DNA of 16,719 bases from JBCBXA01 sp039816825 (GTDB lineage: Bacteria > Pseudomonadota > Alphaproteobacteria > Rhizobiales > Rhizobiaceae): assembly GCA_039816825.1 (NCBI GenBank), contig JBCBXA010000060.1, positions 1 through 16,719 on the forward strand. Reading direction: 5' to 3'. How positions within the stretch are numbered: the stretch's first letter is position 1; the number at the start of each line of letters is the position of its first letter. The notes below the pieces were generated by a model that was not told the origin of the DNA, did not search any database, and worked only from the letters and a program-made list of their open reading frames with translations. Positions 6,947 through 14,923 of this stretch are shown here, piece by piece. The position numbers were made by a program, and so were the translations under genes.

Positions 6947-8633
6947 ATGGCCCACAAATCAGACATCGAAATCGCCCGCGAAGCGAATAAGAAACCCATT
7001 CAGGAGATCGGTGCAGCCCTTGGTATCGGGGCGGAGGATCTGGTGCCCTATGGCCATGATAAGGCAAAGGTTTCGGCCGACTTCATCAAGGCGCAGGCCG
7101 GCAAGGAAGATGGCAAGCTGATCCTGGTGACGGCTATCAACCCAACCCCTGCGGGCGAGGGTAAGACCACAACGACTGTTGGCCTCGGCGATGGCCTCAA
7201 CCGCATCCTCAAGGATGAGGGCAAGAAGGCCGCTGTCTGCATCCGCGAAGCGTCGCTTGGCCCGTGCTTTGGCATGAAGGGCGGTGCTGCCGGCGGCGGA
7301 TACGCCCAGGTTGTGCCCATGGAAGAGATGAACCTTCACTTCACCGGCGATTTTCATGCCATCACCAGCGCGCACAATCTGCTCAGCGCGATGATCGACA
7401 ACCATGTCTATTGGGGCAATGAGCAGGAAATCGACATTCGCCGCATCGCGTGGAAGCGCGTGATGGACATGAACGATCGCGCGCTCCGCCAGATCAATGC
7501 CAGCCTCGGCGGCGTGGCCAACGGCTTTCCGCGGGAAGCAGGCTTTGATATCACGGTGGCTTCTGAGGTGATGGCCATCCTCTGCCTCGCCAACGATCTC
7601 GAAGACCTCCAGAAGCGCCTGGGTGACATCATCGTTGCCTATCGCCGGGACAAGACGCCGGTCTATTGCCGCGACATCAAGGCAGACGGCGCAATGACTG
7701 TGCTGCTCAAGGACGCGATGCAGCCGAACCTCGTGCAGACGCTGGAGAACAATCCTGCCTTTGTGCATGGCGGCCCGTTCGCCAATATTGCCCACGGCTG
7801 TAACTCGGTTGTGGCCACCAAGACCGCGCTCAAGCTGGCCGACTATGTCGTCACTGAAGCGGGCTTTGGTGCCGACCTTGGTGCCGAGAAGTTCATGGAC
7901 ATCAAATGCCGCAAAGCCGATCTGGCACCCGATGCCGTGGTCATCGTTGCCACCGTGCGTGCCATGAAAATGAATGGCGGTGTCGCCCGGGCGGACCTCA
8001 ATGAGGAAAACGTGGAGGCTGTTGAAAGAGGGTGCGCAAACCTCGGTCGCCACATTGAGAACGTCAAAGGCTTCGGTGTTCCTGCGGTCGTGGCAATCAA
8101 CCACTTTTACTCCGACACCGATGCGGAAGTAGGCCGTCAAAGCCTATGTGGAAAGCGTCGGGTCGGAAGCGATCTTGTGCAAGCACTGGGCCGACGGGTC
8201 TGCCGGCGTGGTGGAACTGGCCACTCGCGTGCGTGAAATTGCCGACAGTGGCATGGCTCAGTTCGCCACTCTCTACCCAGATGAGATGGGGCTGTTTGAG
8301 AAGATCGAGACCATCGCCAAGCGTATTTACCGCGCCGACGAAGTGCTGGCCGACAAGAAGATCCGCGACCAGCTGCGGGCTTGGGAAGCCGACGGCTATG
8401 GCGATCTGCCGGTCTGCATGGCGAAAACGCAGTACTCGTTCTCAACTGACCCCAATCTGCGCGGCGCACCCACCGGCCACTCGTTGCCGATTCGTGAAGT
8501 GCGCTTGAGCGCGGGTGCGGGTTTCATCGTCGTCGTGTGCGGTGAGATCATGACTATGCCGGGTCTGCCTCGGGTGCCGAGTGCAGAAGCGATCATGCTC
8601 AATGACAATGGTGAGATTGAAGGCCTGTTCTAG
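6947..8633 (+). pseudogene. fhs: Formate-tetrahydrofolate ligase, frameshifted near 8131
   Basis: Fhs makes 10-formyl-tetrahydrofolate from formate, ATP and tetrahydrofolate in the cytoplasm. The P-loop TPAGEGKTTTT lies at 67-77, and AMTVLLKDAMQPNLVQTL and EAGFGADLGAEKF are family hallmarks. The first frame (6947-8131, 395 codons) reads family sequence up to DTDAEV. The family sequence then resumes at 8133 in another frame with AVKAYVESVGSEAILCKHWAD and runs to the stop at 8633. Together they make about 562 residues, a full-length Fhs. Re-inserting GC between 8130 and 8131 gives GAA GTG CAG GCC, encoding the expected EVQA. Unrepaired, the first frame ends at 8236 without the last third, so the product should be inactive. 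GGAG at 6934-6937 supports the ATG at 6947. A sequencing error is possible. Confidence 0.92.
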
Positions 8634-8649
8634 GCCTTTGGCGAAGTGA

Positions 8650-8681
8650 CGTTTGGGTGGCACCTTGTGGCCACCTAAACG
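8650..8681 (+). other. Strong hairpin between fhs and the next gene
   Basis: CGTTTGGGTGGC (8650-8661) pairs with GCCACCTAAACG (8670-8681), giving a 12-bp stem with one G-U pair and an 8-base loop. It begins 17 bases after the fhs stop. No run of T follows, so it is not a classical intrinsic terminator. It may act as a 3' stabiliser or processing site, or as a partial terminator within the fhs-folD transcript. Confidence 0.6.
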
Positions 8682-8705
8682 CCTGTGCCCGCCATGGAGA
8701 TCTCG

Positions 8706-9269
8706 ATGAAACTGCCTCCACTGAAAGCGGCTTTACTTGCCGCGCTTCTCGCAGCCTGCTCAACAAGCGTCCAGGCCGGAGACTGGTTCCTGCATGAATT
8801 TGGTGAGCTACGCTCTTATCATGGCGACTGGCTCAATGTCTGTCGGGACAAGGGTGAGGGTGACTGCCGGGCGGTGCAAATTGCACTCAAGCCGGGCGAC
8901 GACACTTTCTTTGGTGAAAGTCAGGTCACAGTGCATGTGAGCCCGGACGGCGAATTTCAGATCGAGGTTTTTCAGCGCAACATGTCGACACCCGTCGAAG
9001 GGATCATCTCGTTCTGCTTCGATGAAGTCTGCTCCGGCATCGGAGGCCCGGAGGGGTGGCGTTTCGGAAGCAAAGACGCCACCAATGTGGCTGAGACCTT
9101 TGTCATCACAGACAAAGACGTAGCCGCGCTTACGGTCGAACGCATGATCGCGAACAACAAACTCGAAGTCGTGCACGGACCTTATGGAAGTGAGATGCGC
9201 GCCCGCTTCAGCCTTCGCGGCGTCACGGCCGCTCTCAATGCCATCGAGCAACACTACAAAGATCGATAA
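8706..9269 (+). CDS. Exported lipoprotein, IalB-like
   Basis: A 187-residue exported protein. The N-terminus MKLPPLKAALLAALLAACSTSVQAG contains a possible lipobox LAAC (Cys18); VQA-G could instead be a signal peptidase I site. The mature part holds four cysteines as two close pairs (46/54 and 104/109) and ends with RFSLRGVTAALNAIEQ. This layout resembles the invasion-associated locus B (IalB) family of alphaproteobacteria, but the match is by pattern only. GGAG at 8696-8699 supports the ATG at 8706. Its stop is one base before the folD ATG, so the two are translationally coupled. Why an envelope protein sits inside a folate operon is unclear. Confidence 0.7.
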   Translation: MKLPPLKAALLAALLAACSTSVQAGDWFLHEFGELRSYHGDWLNVCRDKGEGDCRAVQIALKPGDDTFFGESQVTVHVSPDGEFQIEVFQRNMSTPVEGIISFCFDEVCSGIGGPEGWRFGSKDATNVAETFVITDKDVAALTVERMIANNKLEVVHGPYGSEMRARFSLRGVTAALNAIEQHYKDR

Positions 9270-9270
9270 A

Positions 9271-10200
9271 ATGACCGCATCCATCATCGACGGCAAAGCG
9301 TTTGCCGCAAACGTTCGTTCGCAGGTCGCCGACCATGTGGCACGCCTCAAAGCTGAGCAGGACCTTGTTCCGGGTCTTGCCGTCGTCCTCGTGGGGGAAG
9401 ACCCTGCCAGTCAGGTCTATGTGCGCAATAAGGGCAAGCAGACCGTGGAAGTCGGTATGAACTCCTATGAGCATCGACTGGATGCCAGCACAGATCGGGA
9501 GACGCTGCTGAGTCTGATCGATCAGTTGAACAACGACCCTTCTGTCCACGGCATTCTGTGTCAGTTGCCGCTGCCCGGCCATCTCGACGAAGCGGAAGTG
9601 ATCAACGCCATCGCGCCTGAGAAGGATGTCGACGGGTTCCATATTTCCAATGTTGGTCTCTTGGCGACCGGCCAGAAGAGCATGGTGCCCTGCACGCCAC
9701 TGGGGTGCCTGATGATGCTCCGGGATCATTATGAAAAGTTGGGTGAGAGCCTGTCAGGCAAGAGCGCTGTCGTGGTGGGACGATCCAACATCGTGGGCAA
9801 GCCCATGGCTCAGCTTTTGCTGCGTGACAGCTGCACGGTGACCATCGCCCACAGCCGAACCAAAGAGATTGAAGCGGTGTGCCGTCAGGCTGATGTCGTC
9901 GTGGCCGCTGTCGGTCGGCCCGAAATGATCAATGGCGATTGGATCAAGGACGGTGCCGTGGTGATTGATGTTGGTATCAACCGCATCGAAGCGCCGGAGA
10001 AGGGCTTGAAGGAAGATGGCCGCCCTAAGACGCGCCTTGTTGGCGACGTGCACTTCGACAGTGCAGCCCAGAAAGCCGCGGCTATCACACCCGTGCCAGG
10101 CGGTGTCGGGCCCATGACGATCGCCTGCCTTCTGGCCAACACGCTGACCGCCTGTTGCCGGGCAAACGGTCTTCCGGAACCTGAGGGGCTGACGGCCTAG
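9271..10200 (+). CDS. folD: Bifunctional methylenetetrahydrofolate dehydrogenase/methenyltetrahydrofolate cyclohydrolase
   Basis: A 309-residue FolD that interconverts 5,10-methylene-, 5,10-methenyl- and 10-formyl-tetrahydrofolate with NADP(H). The catalytic pair is Tyr50 and Lys54 in YVRNK. CQLPLPGHLDEAEVINAI is followed by KDVDGFH. The nucleotide-binding fold shows GRSNIVGKPMAQLLL, and the C-terminal signature is TPVPGGVGPMTIACLLANT. All key motifs are intact, unlike the neighbouring fhs. The ATG at 9271 follows the upstream stop by one base. With Fhs it would link formate and methylene-tetrahydrofolate. The frame is open upstream to 9184, but that part overlaps the previous gene and does not resemble FolD. 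Confidence 0.96.
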   Translation: MTASIIDGKAFAANVRSQVADHVARLKAEQDLVPGLAVVLVGEDPASQVYVRNKGKQTVEVGMNSYEHRLDASTDRETLLSLIDQLNNDPSVHGILCQLPLPGHLDEAEVINAIAPEKDVDGFHISNVGLLATGQKSMVPCTPLGCLMMLRDHYEKLGESLSGKSAVVVGRSNIVGKPMAQLLLRDSCTVTIAHSRTKEIEAVCRQADVVVAAVGRPEMINGDWIKDGAVVIDVGINRIEAPEKGLKEDGRPKTRLVGDVHFDSAAQKAAAITPVPGGVGPMTIACLLANTLTACCRANGLPEPEGLTA

Positions 10201-10223
10201 CCTCTCTGTTGCACAGTGTGGGC

Positions 10224-11513
10224 ATGACCCACACCGATCCCAACATTATTCGCGCGGACTTCTCCGCTGCCATGTCGGCTATGTATCGCGAGGAGGTGCC
10301 GGCTTACGGCACTCTGCTGGAACTGGTTGCTGATACGAACGCGCAAGCGCTTGCAGCAGACCCAGAGCTCAAACGGTCGCTGATCGCCAAGGATGATCTG
10401 GCGCGCCTCAATGAAGAGCGGCACGGTGCCATCCGGCTCGGCACCGCGGAGGAGCTGGCCACCATGGCCCGGCTATTCGCGGTCATGGGCATGCATCCGG
10501 TGGGTTACTACGACCTGTCCGTCGCTGGCATCCCCGTGCACTCGACCGCTTTTCGCCCGATTGAGCAGGCGGCCCTAGCATCCAATCCCTTCCGGGTTTT
10601 CACATCCCTGTTGCGGCTCGATCTGGTGCAGGACGCGTCGCTGCGCCGCCGGGCTGAGGAACAGTTGGCGGATCGCCAGATCTTCACAGCTGGCTGTCTG
10701 AGACTCATTGAGAAGGCCGAGGCAGAGGGCGGGCTTGGACCCGATGACGCCCAGTCATTTGTTTCCGAGGCCCTCGAAACCTTCCGCTGGCACGCTTCCG
10801 CCCCGGTCACGGAAGACTTTTACAACGCGCTGCATGACACCCATCGGCTGATCGCTGATGTGGTGAGTTTCCGCGGGCCGCACATTAACCATCTGACGCC
10901 CCGGACGCTGGACATCGATGCTGCTCAGGCTGAGATGCCAAAGCGTGGCATTGCTCCAAAAGCCGTTGTCGAAGGCCCGCCGCCGCGCAAGGTGCCGATC
11001 CTGCTGCGGCAGACCAGTTTCAAAGCACTCACGGAGACCGTTCGCTTCAAGAGTGCTTCTGGCGAAGGCAAGCACACAGCCCGGTTTGGTGAAATTGAAC
11101 AGCGCGGTGCTGCGCTCACCCCAAAAGGTCGCGCGCTCTACGACCGGCTGTTGGCTGAGGCGCGGGCGCAAATGGTGCCCGCGCCGGATGGCAGCAACGC
11201 GGGCGCTTACATGGCGCATCTGGGGGAGGTGTTCAGCGCTTTCCCTGATGATTTCCCAGTGATGCATCGCGAAGGGCTGGCCTATGGGCGCCATGTGGAT
11301 GGTGTTCTCAAGCCCATCACTTATGAGGACTTTCTGCCAGTCAGTGCGGCTGGCATTTTCCAGTCCAATCTGGGGGACGATGCCACTCAGGCGATAACCG
11401 AAAGCCCCAATAAGGCTGCCTTTGAGCAGGCGCTCGGCATGGAGGTGGCGGACGAGTTCGCCCTTTACGCGACCATGGCTGACAGCGCCGAGACGGTGGG
11501 CGCGCCAGCCTGA
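10224..11513 (+). CDS. DUF1338/HglS-type 2-oxoadipate dioxygenase/decarboxylase
   Basis: A 429-residue protein of the DUF1338 (YdcJ/HglS) family, Fe(II) enzymes of the VOC superfamily that convert 2-oxoadipate to D-2-hydroxyglutarate in bacterial D-lysine breakdown. Conserved elements are RHGAIR (His67 and Arg71, matching the metal His and substrate Arg reported in Pseudomonas HglS), GYYDLSVAGIPVHSTAFRP (94-112), FRGPHINHLTPRTLDID (217-232, second metal His), ARFGEIEQRG (287-295, metal Glu) and YEDFLPVSAAGIFQSNL (367-383). The gene starts 23 bases after the folD stop and may be co-transcribed. The ATG at 10224 is preferred to a TTG at 10209; neither has a good ribosome site. No other lysine-pathway gene is nearby, so the physiological substrate is inferred from the family. 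Confidence 0.88.
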   Translation: MTHTDPNIIRADFSAAMSAMYREEVPAYGTLLELVADTNAQALAADPELKRSLIAKDDLARLNEERHGAIRLGTAEELATMARLFAVMGMHPVGYYDLSVAGIPVHSTAFRPIEQAALASNPFRVFTSLLRLDLVQDASLRRRAEEQLADRQIFTAGCLRLIEKAEAEGGLGPDDAQSFVSEALETFRWHASAPVTEDFYNALHDTHRLIADVVSFRGPHINHLTPRTLDIDAAQAEMPKRGIAPKAVVEGPPPRKVPILLRQTSFKALTETVRFKSASGEGKHTARFGEIEQRGAALTPKGRALYDRLLAEARAQMVPAPDGSNAGAYMAHLGEVFSAFPDDFPVMHREGLAYGRHVDGVLKPITYEDFLPVSAAGIFQSNLGDDATQAITESPNKAAFEQALGMEVADEFALYATMADSAETVGAPA

Positions 11514-12148
11514 TTGATGATCTCACCGACCGTTCTGCCGACAAAGAAGATGAGCGTGGCAACGCCGATTGCTGCCGTTAGGCCTGCAAGAACGAGCACG
11601 CTATCGCGGTAGAGCAAGCCCAGAGCCAGAAGGGCAACAGATAGCCCGGCCATGGACCCCGAGAAGGGCACAAACTCCAGAAAGGGCATCGCCATCCCCA
11701 GCGACAGGATGATGGCCGCGACGAGATAGTTGAATGGGAAGCCGACAACAAAGGTGATGCGCTTGCCCGTGTGCCGGTCGATCCAGTGAGCCGGACCGCG
11801 CAACCGCGAGACGGCTTGGCGCACACGCTCCCGCGAAACCGAGCGCCGCTGCATCCATTGCGGTAACCACACATGGTCGCGCCGCAATAGAAGTTGCACG
11901 GAGACAGCTGCGATCCACAATCCGCAGAAGCTTGAAACGCCGATGATGCCACTCAGCGGTGATAGCGCGATCAAGGCCGGCACCAGCAGCATGGGCGCAA
12001 AGGAGCGCGTGCCCAGCGCGTCGAGAACGTCTGCCACACTGATCTGAGGCTCGGTACCGGCGTGCTCGATCTCGGCTATGATGTGGTCGATGCTTTCGCC
12101 GTTGCCGAACAGTTCGCTGGCAGGATGCTCGTCATTGCCTGCGGTCAC
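11465..12148 (-). CDS. exoD: ExoD-family membrane protein
   Basis: A 227-residue multi-pass inner-membrane protein of the ExoD family, named for a rhizobial gene affecting exopolysaccharide and alkali tolerance; its biochemical role is unknown. The family pattern is clear: ISVADVLDALGTRSFAPMLLVPALIALSPL, a WLPQWMQRRSVSRERV loop, and C-terminal helices with MAMPFLEFVPFSGSMAGLSV and LALGLLYRDSVLVLAGL. It starts with GTG at 12148, one base after the stop of the aldehyde dehydrogenase gene, indicating coupling. Its 3' end overlaps the convergent HglS-type gene by 49 bases. The N-terminal 30 residues are acidic and cytoplasmic-looking. Confidence 0.88.
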   Translation of the reverse strand: MTAGNDEHPASELFGNGESIDHIIAEIEHAGTEPQISVADVLDALGTRSFAPMLLVPALIALSPLSGIIGVSSFCGLWIAAVSVQLLLRRDHVWLPQWMQRRSVSRERVRQAVSRLRGPAHWIDRHTGKRITFVVGFPFNYLVAAIILSLGMAMPFLEFVPFSGSMAGLSVALLALGLLYRDSVLVLAGLTAAIGVATLIFFVGRTVGEIINQAGAPTVSALSAMVA

Positions 12149-12149
12149 G

Positions 12150-13622
12150 CTAGACCCAGCGGTTGAGGAAAGAGATCAGCCAATTGCTGCGGCGTCGATA
12201 GGGCGGCATCAGCCATTTTGTGGCCGACAGCTTGCTCTGAATGAAGACGCCCTTCTGGTGGGAGAACGTGTCGAAGCTCGCCCGGCCATGGTATGCGCCC
12301 ATGCCCGACGCGCCAATGCCGCCGAAAGGGATTTCGTCCACGGCCACTTGAAGTGTGGTGTCATTGATGGCCGCGGTGCCGGAGATGGATTGGTTGAGAA
12401 TGCGCTCGCGCGTGACGGCGTCGTTTCCGAACCAGTAGAGAGCCAGTGGGCGCTCGCCCTTTGCGATGAAGTTCAGTGCCGCGTCGGTTGTCTCGGCGGT
12501 AACGATGGGCAGAAGCGGGCCGAATATCTCCTCCTGCATGACCGCCATCTCTGGGGTGACATTGGTCAGAATGGTCAGCGGCATGCGCCGTTGTGCTGCG
12601 AGGGCATCAAGGTCGTACTCGCCTGTTTGCGGCGTAGGCCGATGCACGGTCGCGCCCTTGGCCTCGGCATCGGCCACAAGCTCCTGCAGCCGTTTGAAAT
12701 GCCGGTCTGACACGATGGTGGTGAGATCGGGATTGTCATCAAGACTGGGGAAGTAGGTCTGCGCTACCGTCTTCAGCCGGGCGATCATATCGGTGACAAG
12801 CGTCTCCGGCATGATCAGATAGTCGGGCGCCACACATGTCTGGCCGCAATTGAGCAGCTTTCCATAGGTGATGCGTTGCGCCGCCAGCTCCATGTCAGCG
12901 GTTTCGTCCAGGATAACTGGCGACTTGCCTCCCAGCTCTAGAGTCACCGGCACCAGCTTCTCCATGGCCGCTACGCCAACCTTCTTGCCCACCGCTGTCG
13001 ATCCGGTGAAGAACAGATGGTCGAAGGGCAAGCTGGTGAAGGCCGTTGCCAGCTCGACCTCGCCGGTGACCACCGTGAAGACGTCCGCATCGAAATGCTC
13101 TTCAACAGCCACACGCAGAGCCTCCGAGAAGCGCGGCGTCAGCTCGCTTGGCTTGAGCATGACCCGGTTGCCCGCGCTCAGCGCTGCAATGGCCGGGACC
13201 AGAGCGAGCTGAAGGGGGTAGTTCCAGGGGCTGACGATGCCCGCCACGCCCTTGGGCTGGGTGATAACCCGCGCCTTGCCTGGCCAGAAGGTGAGGGGGG
13301 TTGCGGTGCGGGGACCTTTCATCCAGCCCTTGGTGTGGCGCTTGGCATGGGTGATGGCCGAGCGGGCCGTCATCAGCTCTGCGAGGCGCGTCTCCTGATG
13401 GGCGCGGTGCCCAAAGTCGGCGGCAATCGCCTCGACAAATCGGTCTGCATGCCGATCAACCAGGGTTCCCACCGCCTTCAGCCAGCCCTTACGCGTAGGC
13501 CAGTCAGGGTTGGGATCTTCGGCAAAAGCGGCTTGCTGTCGCTCAAGCAAACCCCGCAACTCGCTCACACTGGTCTGCGAGGCGGGTTCGGTCAGGGTGG
13601 TCGGATCAAGGTGCGCGTTCAT
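12150..13622 (-). CDS. Coniferyl-aldehyde-type NAD(P)+ aldehyde dehydrogenase
   Basis: A 490-residue aldehyde dehydrogenase of the short class-3-like group that includes bacterial coniferyl aldehyde dehydrogenase (CalB). Catalytic residues are visible: Asn134 in SPWNYPLQ, Lys157 in KPSE, Glu229 in LELGGKSP and the nucleophile Cys263 in NCGQTC. FTGSTAVGKKV (205-215) is the nucleotide-binding turn. It oxidises an aldehyde to the acid; the true substrate is uncertain, as many family members act on aliphatic or aromatic aldehydes. A C-terminal extension (PPYRRRSNWLISFLNRWV) may attach it to the membrane, as in class-3 enzymes. It is followed by exoD after one base and lies 112 bases downstream of the dctP-like gene on the same strand. 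Confidence 0.9.
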   Translation of the reverse strand: MNAHLDPTTLTEPASQTSVSELRGLLERQQAAFAEDPNPDWPTRKGWLKAVGTLVDRHADRFVEAIAADFGHRAHQETRLAELMTARSAITHAKRHTKGWMKGPRTATPLTFWPGKARVITQPKGVAGIVSPWNYPLQLALVPAIAALSAGNRVMLKPSELTPRFSEALRVAVEEHFDADVFTVVTGEVELATAFTSLPFDHLFFTGSTAVGKKVGVAAMEKLVPVTLELGGKSPVILDETADMELAAQRITYGKLLNCGQTCVAPDYLIMPETLVTDMIARLKTVAQTYFPSLDDNPDLTTIVSDRHFKRLQELVADAEAKGATVHRPTPQTGEYDLDALAAQRRMPLTILTNVTPEMAVMQEEIFGPLLPIVTAETTDAALNFIAKGERPLALYWFGNDAVTRERILNQSISGTAAINDTTLQVAVDEIPFGGIGASGMGAYHGRASFDTFSHQKGVFIQSKLSATKWLMPPYRRRSNWLISFLNRWV

Positions 13623-13695
13623 GCGCTGTAGCTAAGGGCAAGCAGGCCGGATTCAATGACCCGGCTCGTCAAAGTGCCTCAGATCGTGCGATGCC

Positions 13696-13716
13696 CTGCC
13701 ACACAATGGGTGGCAG
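13696..13716 (-). terminator. Hairpin between dctP-like and aldehyde dehydrogenase genes
   Basis: CTGCCAC (13696-13702) pairs with GTGGCAG (13710-13716) around a 7-base loop, 19 bases after the dctP-like stop on the minus strand. There is no U-tract, so it may be a weak terminator or an mRNA 3' stabiliser that lowers expression of the downstream genes relative to the binding protein. Confidence 0.35.
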
Positions 13717-13734
13717 AGCCTGTGTGCTGGACTG

Positions 13735-14799
13735 TTAGCTGCCTTGGGCGCTGACAGCGGCGCGGGCGGCTTCCACCAGAGCCGCGCCATCAATGCCGTC
13801 TCCGCTGACTTCTTCCACCCACCGGCCGATCACTGCGTCCGCCGCTTCGGTGAGGGCAGTGGTGGTTGCTTCATCAAGCATGTCGACCGTCTGGCCCTGC
13901 TCGATCTGCAGTTCCTTGGCGCGGGTTTCGGCGCGGTCCCACAGGGCACCTGCGTAGCTGGCGAAGGCTTCACCGGAATTCTCGTCAATGATGGCCCGCA
14001 GGTCGTCTGGCAGAGCCTCATAGCGGTCTTTGTTCATGGCAAACAGGAAGAGCGCTGTGCCGAAGCGCGCATCGGCAGCACCGGCTTGCCCGCATTTGGA
14101 GAATTTTGCTGCGCGGATGGTCGGGGCAATCTCGAACGGAATCATGGCGCCGTCCACAGCGCCTTTGGACATGGCTTCCGGCAGGGCGGGCAAAGGCATG
14201 CCAACGGGCTCTGCACCCCACTCGGTGATGAGCCAGCCTCCGGTGCGCGACGGCGTGCGGATTTTCTTGCCCTTCAAATCGTCAGCGCTGGTGGCGCATT
14301 CATCGCGCATCATCAGCGCCTGACCGGCATGGGTGTGCACCAGAAGCGGATGCAGCTCTGCGAAATCTTCCGCGATCAGCTCGAAATTGTTGTGAATGGC
14401 CATAGTCGTGGCCTCGGCGGAACCCTGGTGAACCGTTGGCAGCTCAAACACTTCGGAGCGTGGGAAAACGCCCGGCGTATATCCGGGCAGGGTCCATACA
14501 ATATCGGCCGAGCCATCCCGCACTTGGCGGTACAAGTCGCCCGGCTTGCCGCCCAGCGTCATGGACGGGAAGATCTTGATCTCAATGCGCCCGTCAGACT
14601 GCTCTTCGATACGCTTGGCCCAGGGCTCAATCAGGTCCACTTGCGTTGCCGACTTGGGGCTCAGGAAGTGGGACAGTGTCAGTGTGAGATCGGCTGCATA
14701 GGCCGGAACCACAGAGCCCAGCGCAAGAATGGCGGCAGACAGGACTGTGGTGCGAAAGAGTGAGGGCAAAGAATTGGCTCCGGTTGAGGGCAGCCGCAT
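13735..14799 (-). CDS. TRAP transporter solute-binding protein (DctP family), orphan
   Basis: A 354-residue periplasmic solute-binding protein. The signal peptide ends AYA-A near residue 35, and the mature part begins ADLTLTLSHFLSPKS. Family features are WAKRIEEQSDGRIEIKIFP, LGGKPGDLYRQVRDGSADI and DLKGKKIRTPSRTGG, where Arg181 is the expected ligand-carboxylate contact, then GAVDGAMIPFE. It should deliver an organic acid or similar anion to DctQ/DctM membrane subunits, but none are encoded nearby. The frame is open to 15162, but that part is antisense to pccB and not real. I chose the ATG at 14799; a TTG at 14769 preceded by GGAG is an alternative that gives a shorter signal peptide. Aldehyde dehydrogenase and exoD genes follow on the same strand. 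Confidence 0.9.
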   Translation of the reverse strand: MRLPSTGANSLPSLFRTTVLSAAILALGSVVPAYAADLTLTLSHFLSPKSATQVDLIEPWAKRIEEQSDGRIEIKIFPSMTLGGKPGDLYRQVRDGSADIVWTLPGYTPGVFPRSEVFELPTVHQGSAEATTMAIHNNFELIAEDFAELHPLLVHTHAGQALMMRDECATSADDLKGKKIRTPSRTGGWLITEWGAEPVGMPLPALPEAMSKGAVDGAMIPFEIAPTIRAAKFSKCGQAGAADARFGTALFLFAMNKDRYEALPDDLRAIIDENSGEAFASYAGALWDRAETRAKELQIEQGQTVDMLDEATTTALTEAADAVIGRWVEEVSGDGIDGAALVEAARAAVSAQGS

Positions 14800-14835
14800 G
14801 GAATGGGCCGCTGAATTGGTGGTGTGAAAATAGAC

Positions 14836-14855
14836 CTTGCACCAAGGTATGCAAG
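14836..14855. promoter_or_regulatory. Candidate PccR/ScfR-type operator upstream of pccB
   Basis: CTTGCACC-AAGG-TATGCAAG, with palindromic outer arms CTTGCA/TGCAAG, 68 bases before the pccB ATG. The reported site of the propionyl-CoA regulator PccR is TTTGCAAA-N4-TTTGCAAA; this copy matches 11 of 16 positions with the same 4-base spacing. It also lies 36 bases upstream of the dctP-like start, so it could affect both directions. No pccR gene is in the window. Confidence 0.5.
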
Positions 14856-14923
14856 ATAGGCCCTTGCCGCAGCGGCCATGAGTGGCGCACAAAGAACTTA
14901 TATGGGCGCTTGGGGGGGAGGCC

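Noticed and set aside
8126..8135. Programmed ribosomal frameshift in fhs
   Set aside because: No slippery heptamer or stimulatory structure is apparent, and Fhs is not known to use recoding; a deletion or sequence error is simpler.
6959..8140. 393-codon open frame on the minus strand across fhs
   Set aside because: The sense strand encodes conserved Fhs; the antisense frame is His- and Gly-rich shadow sequence with no recognisable domain.
13744..14763. 339-codon plus-strand open frame across the dctP-like gene
   Set aside because: Shadow of the TRAP binding protein; composition is unlike a real protein and no ribosome site is seen.
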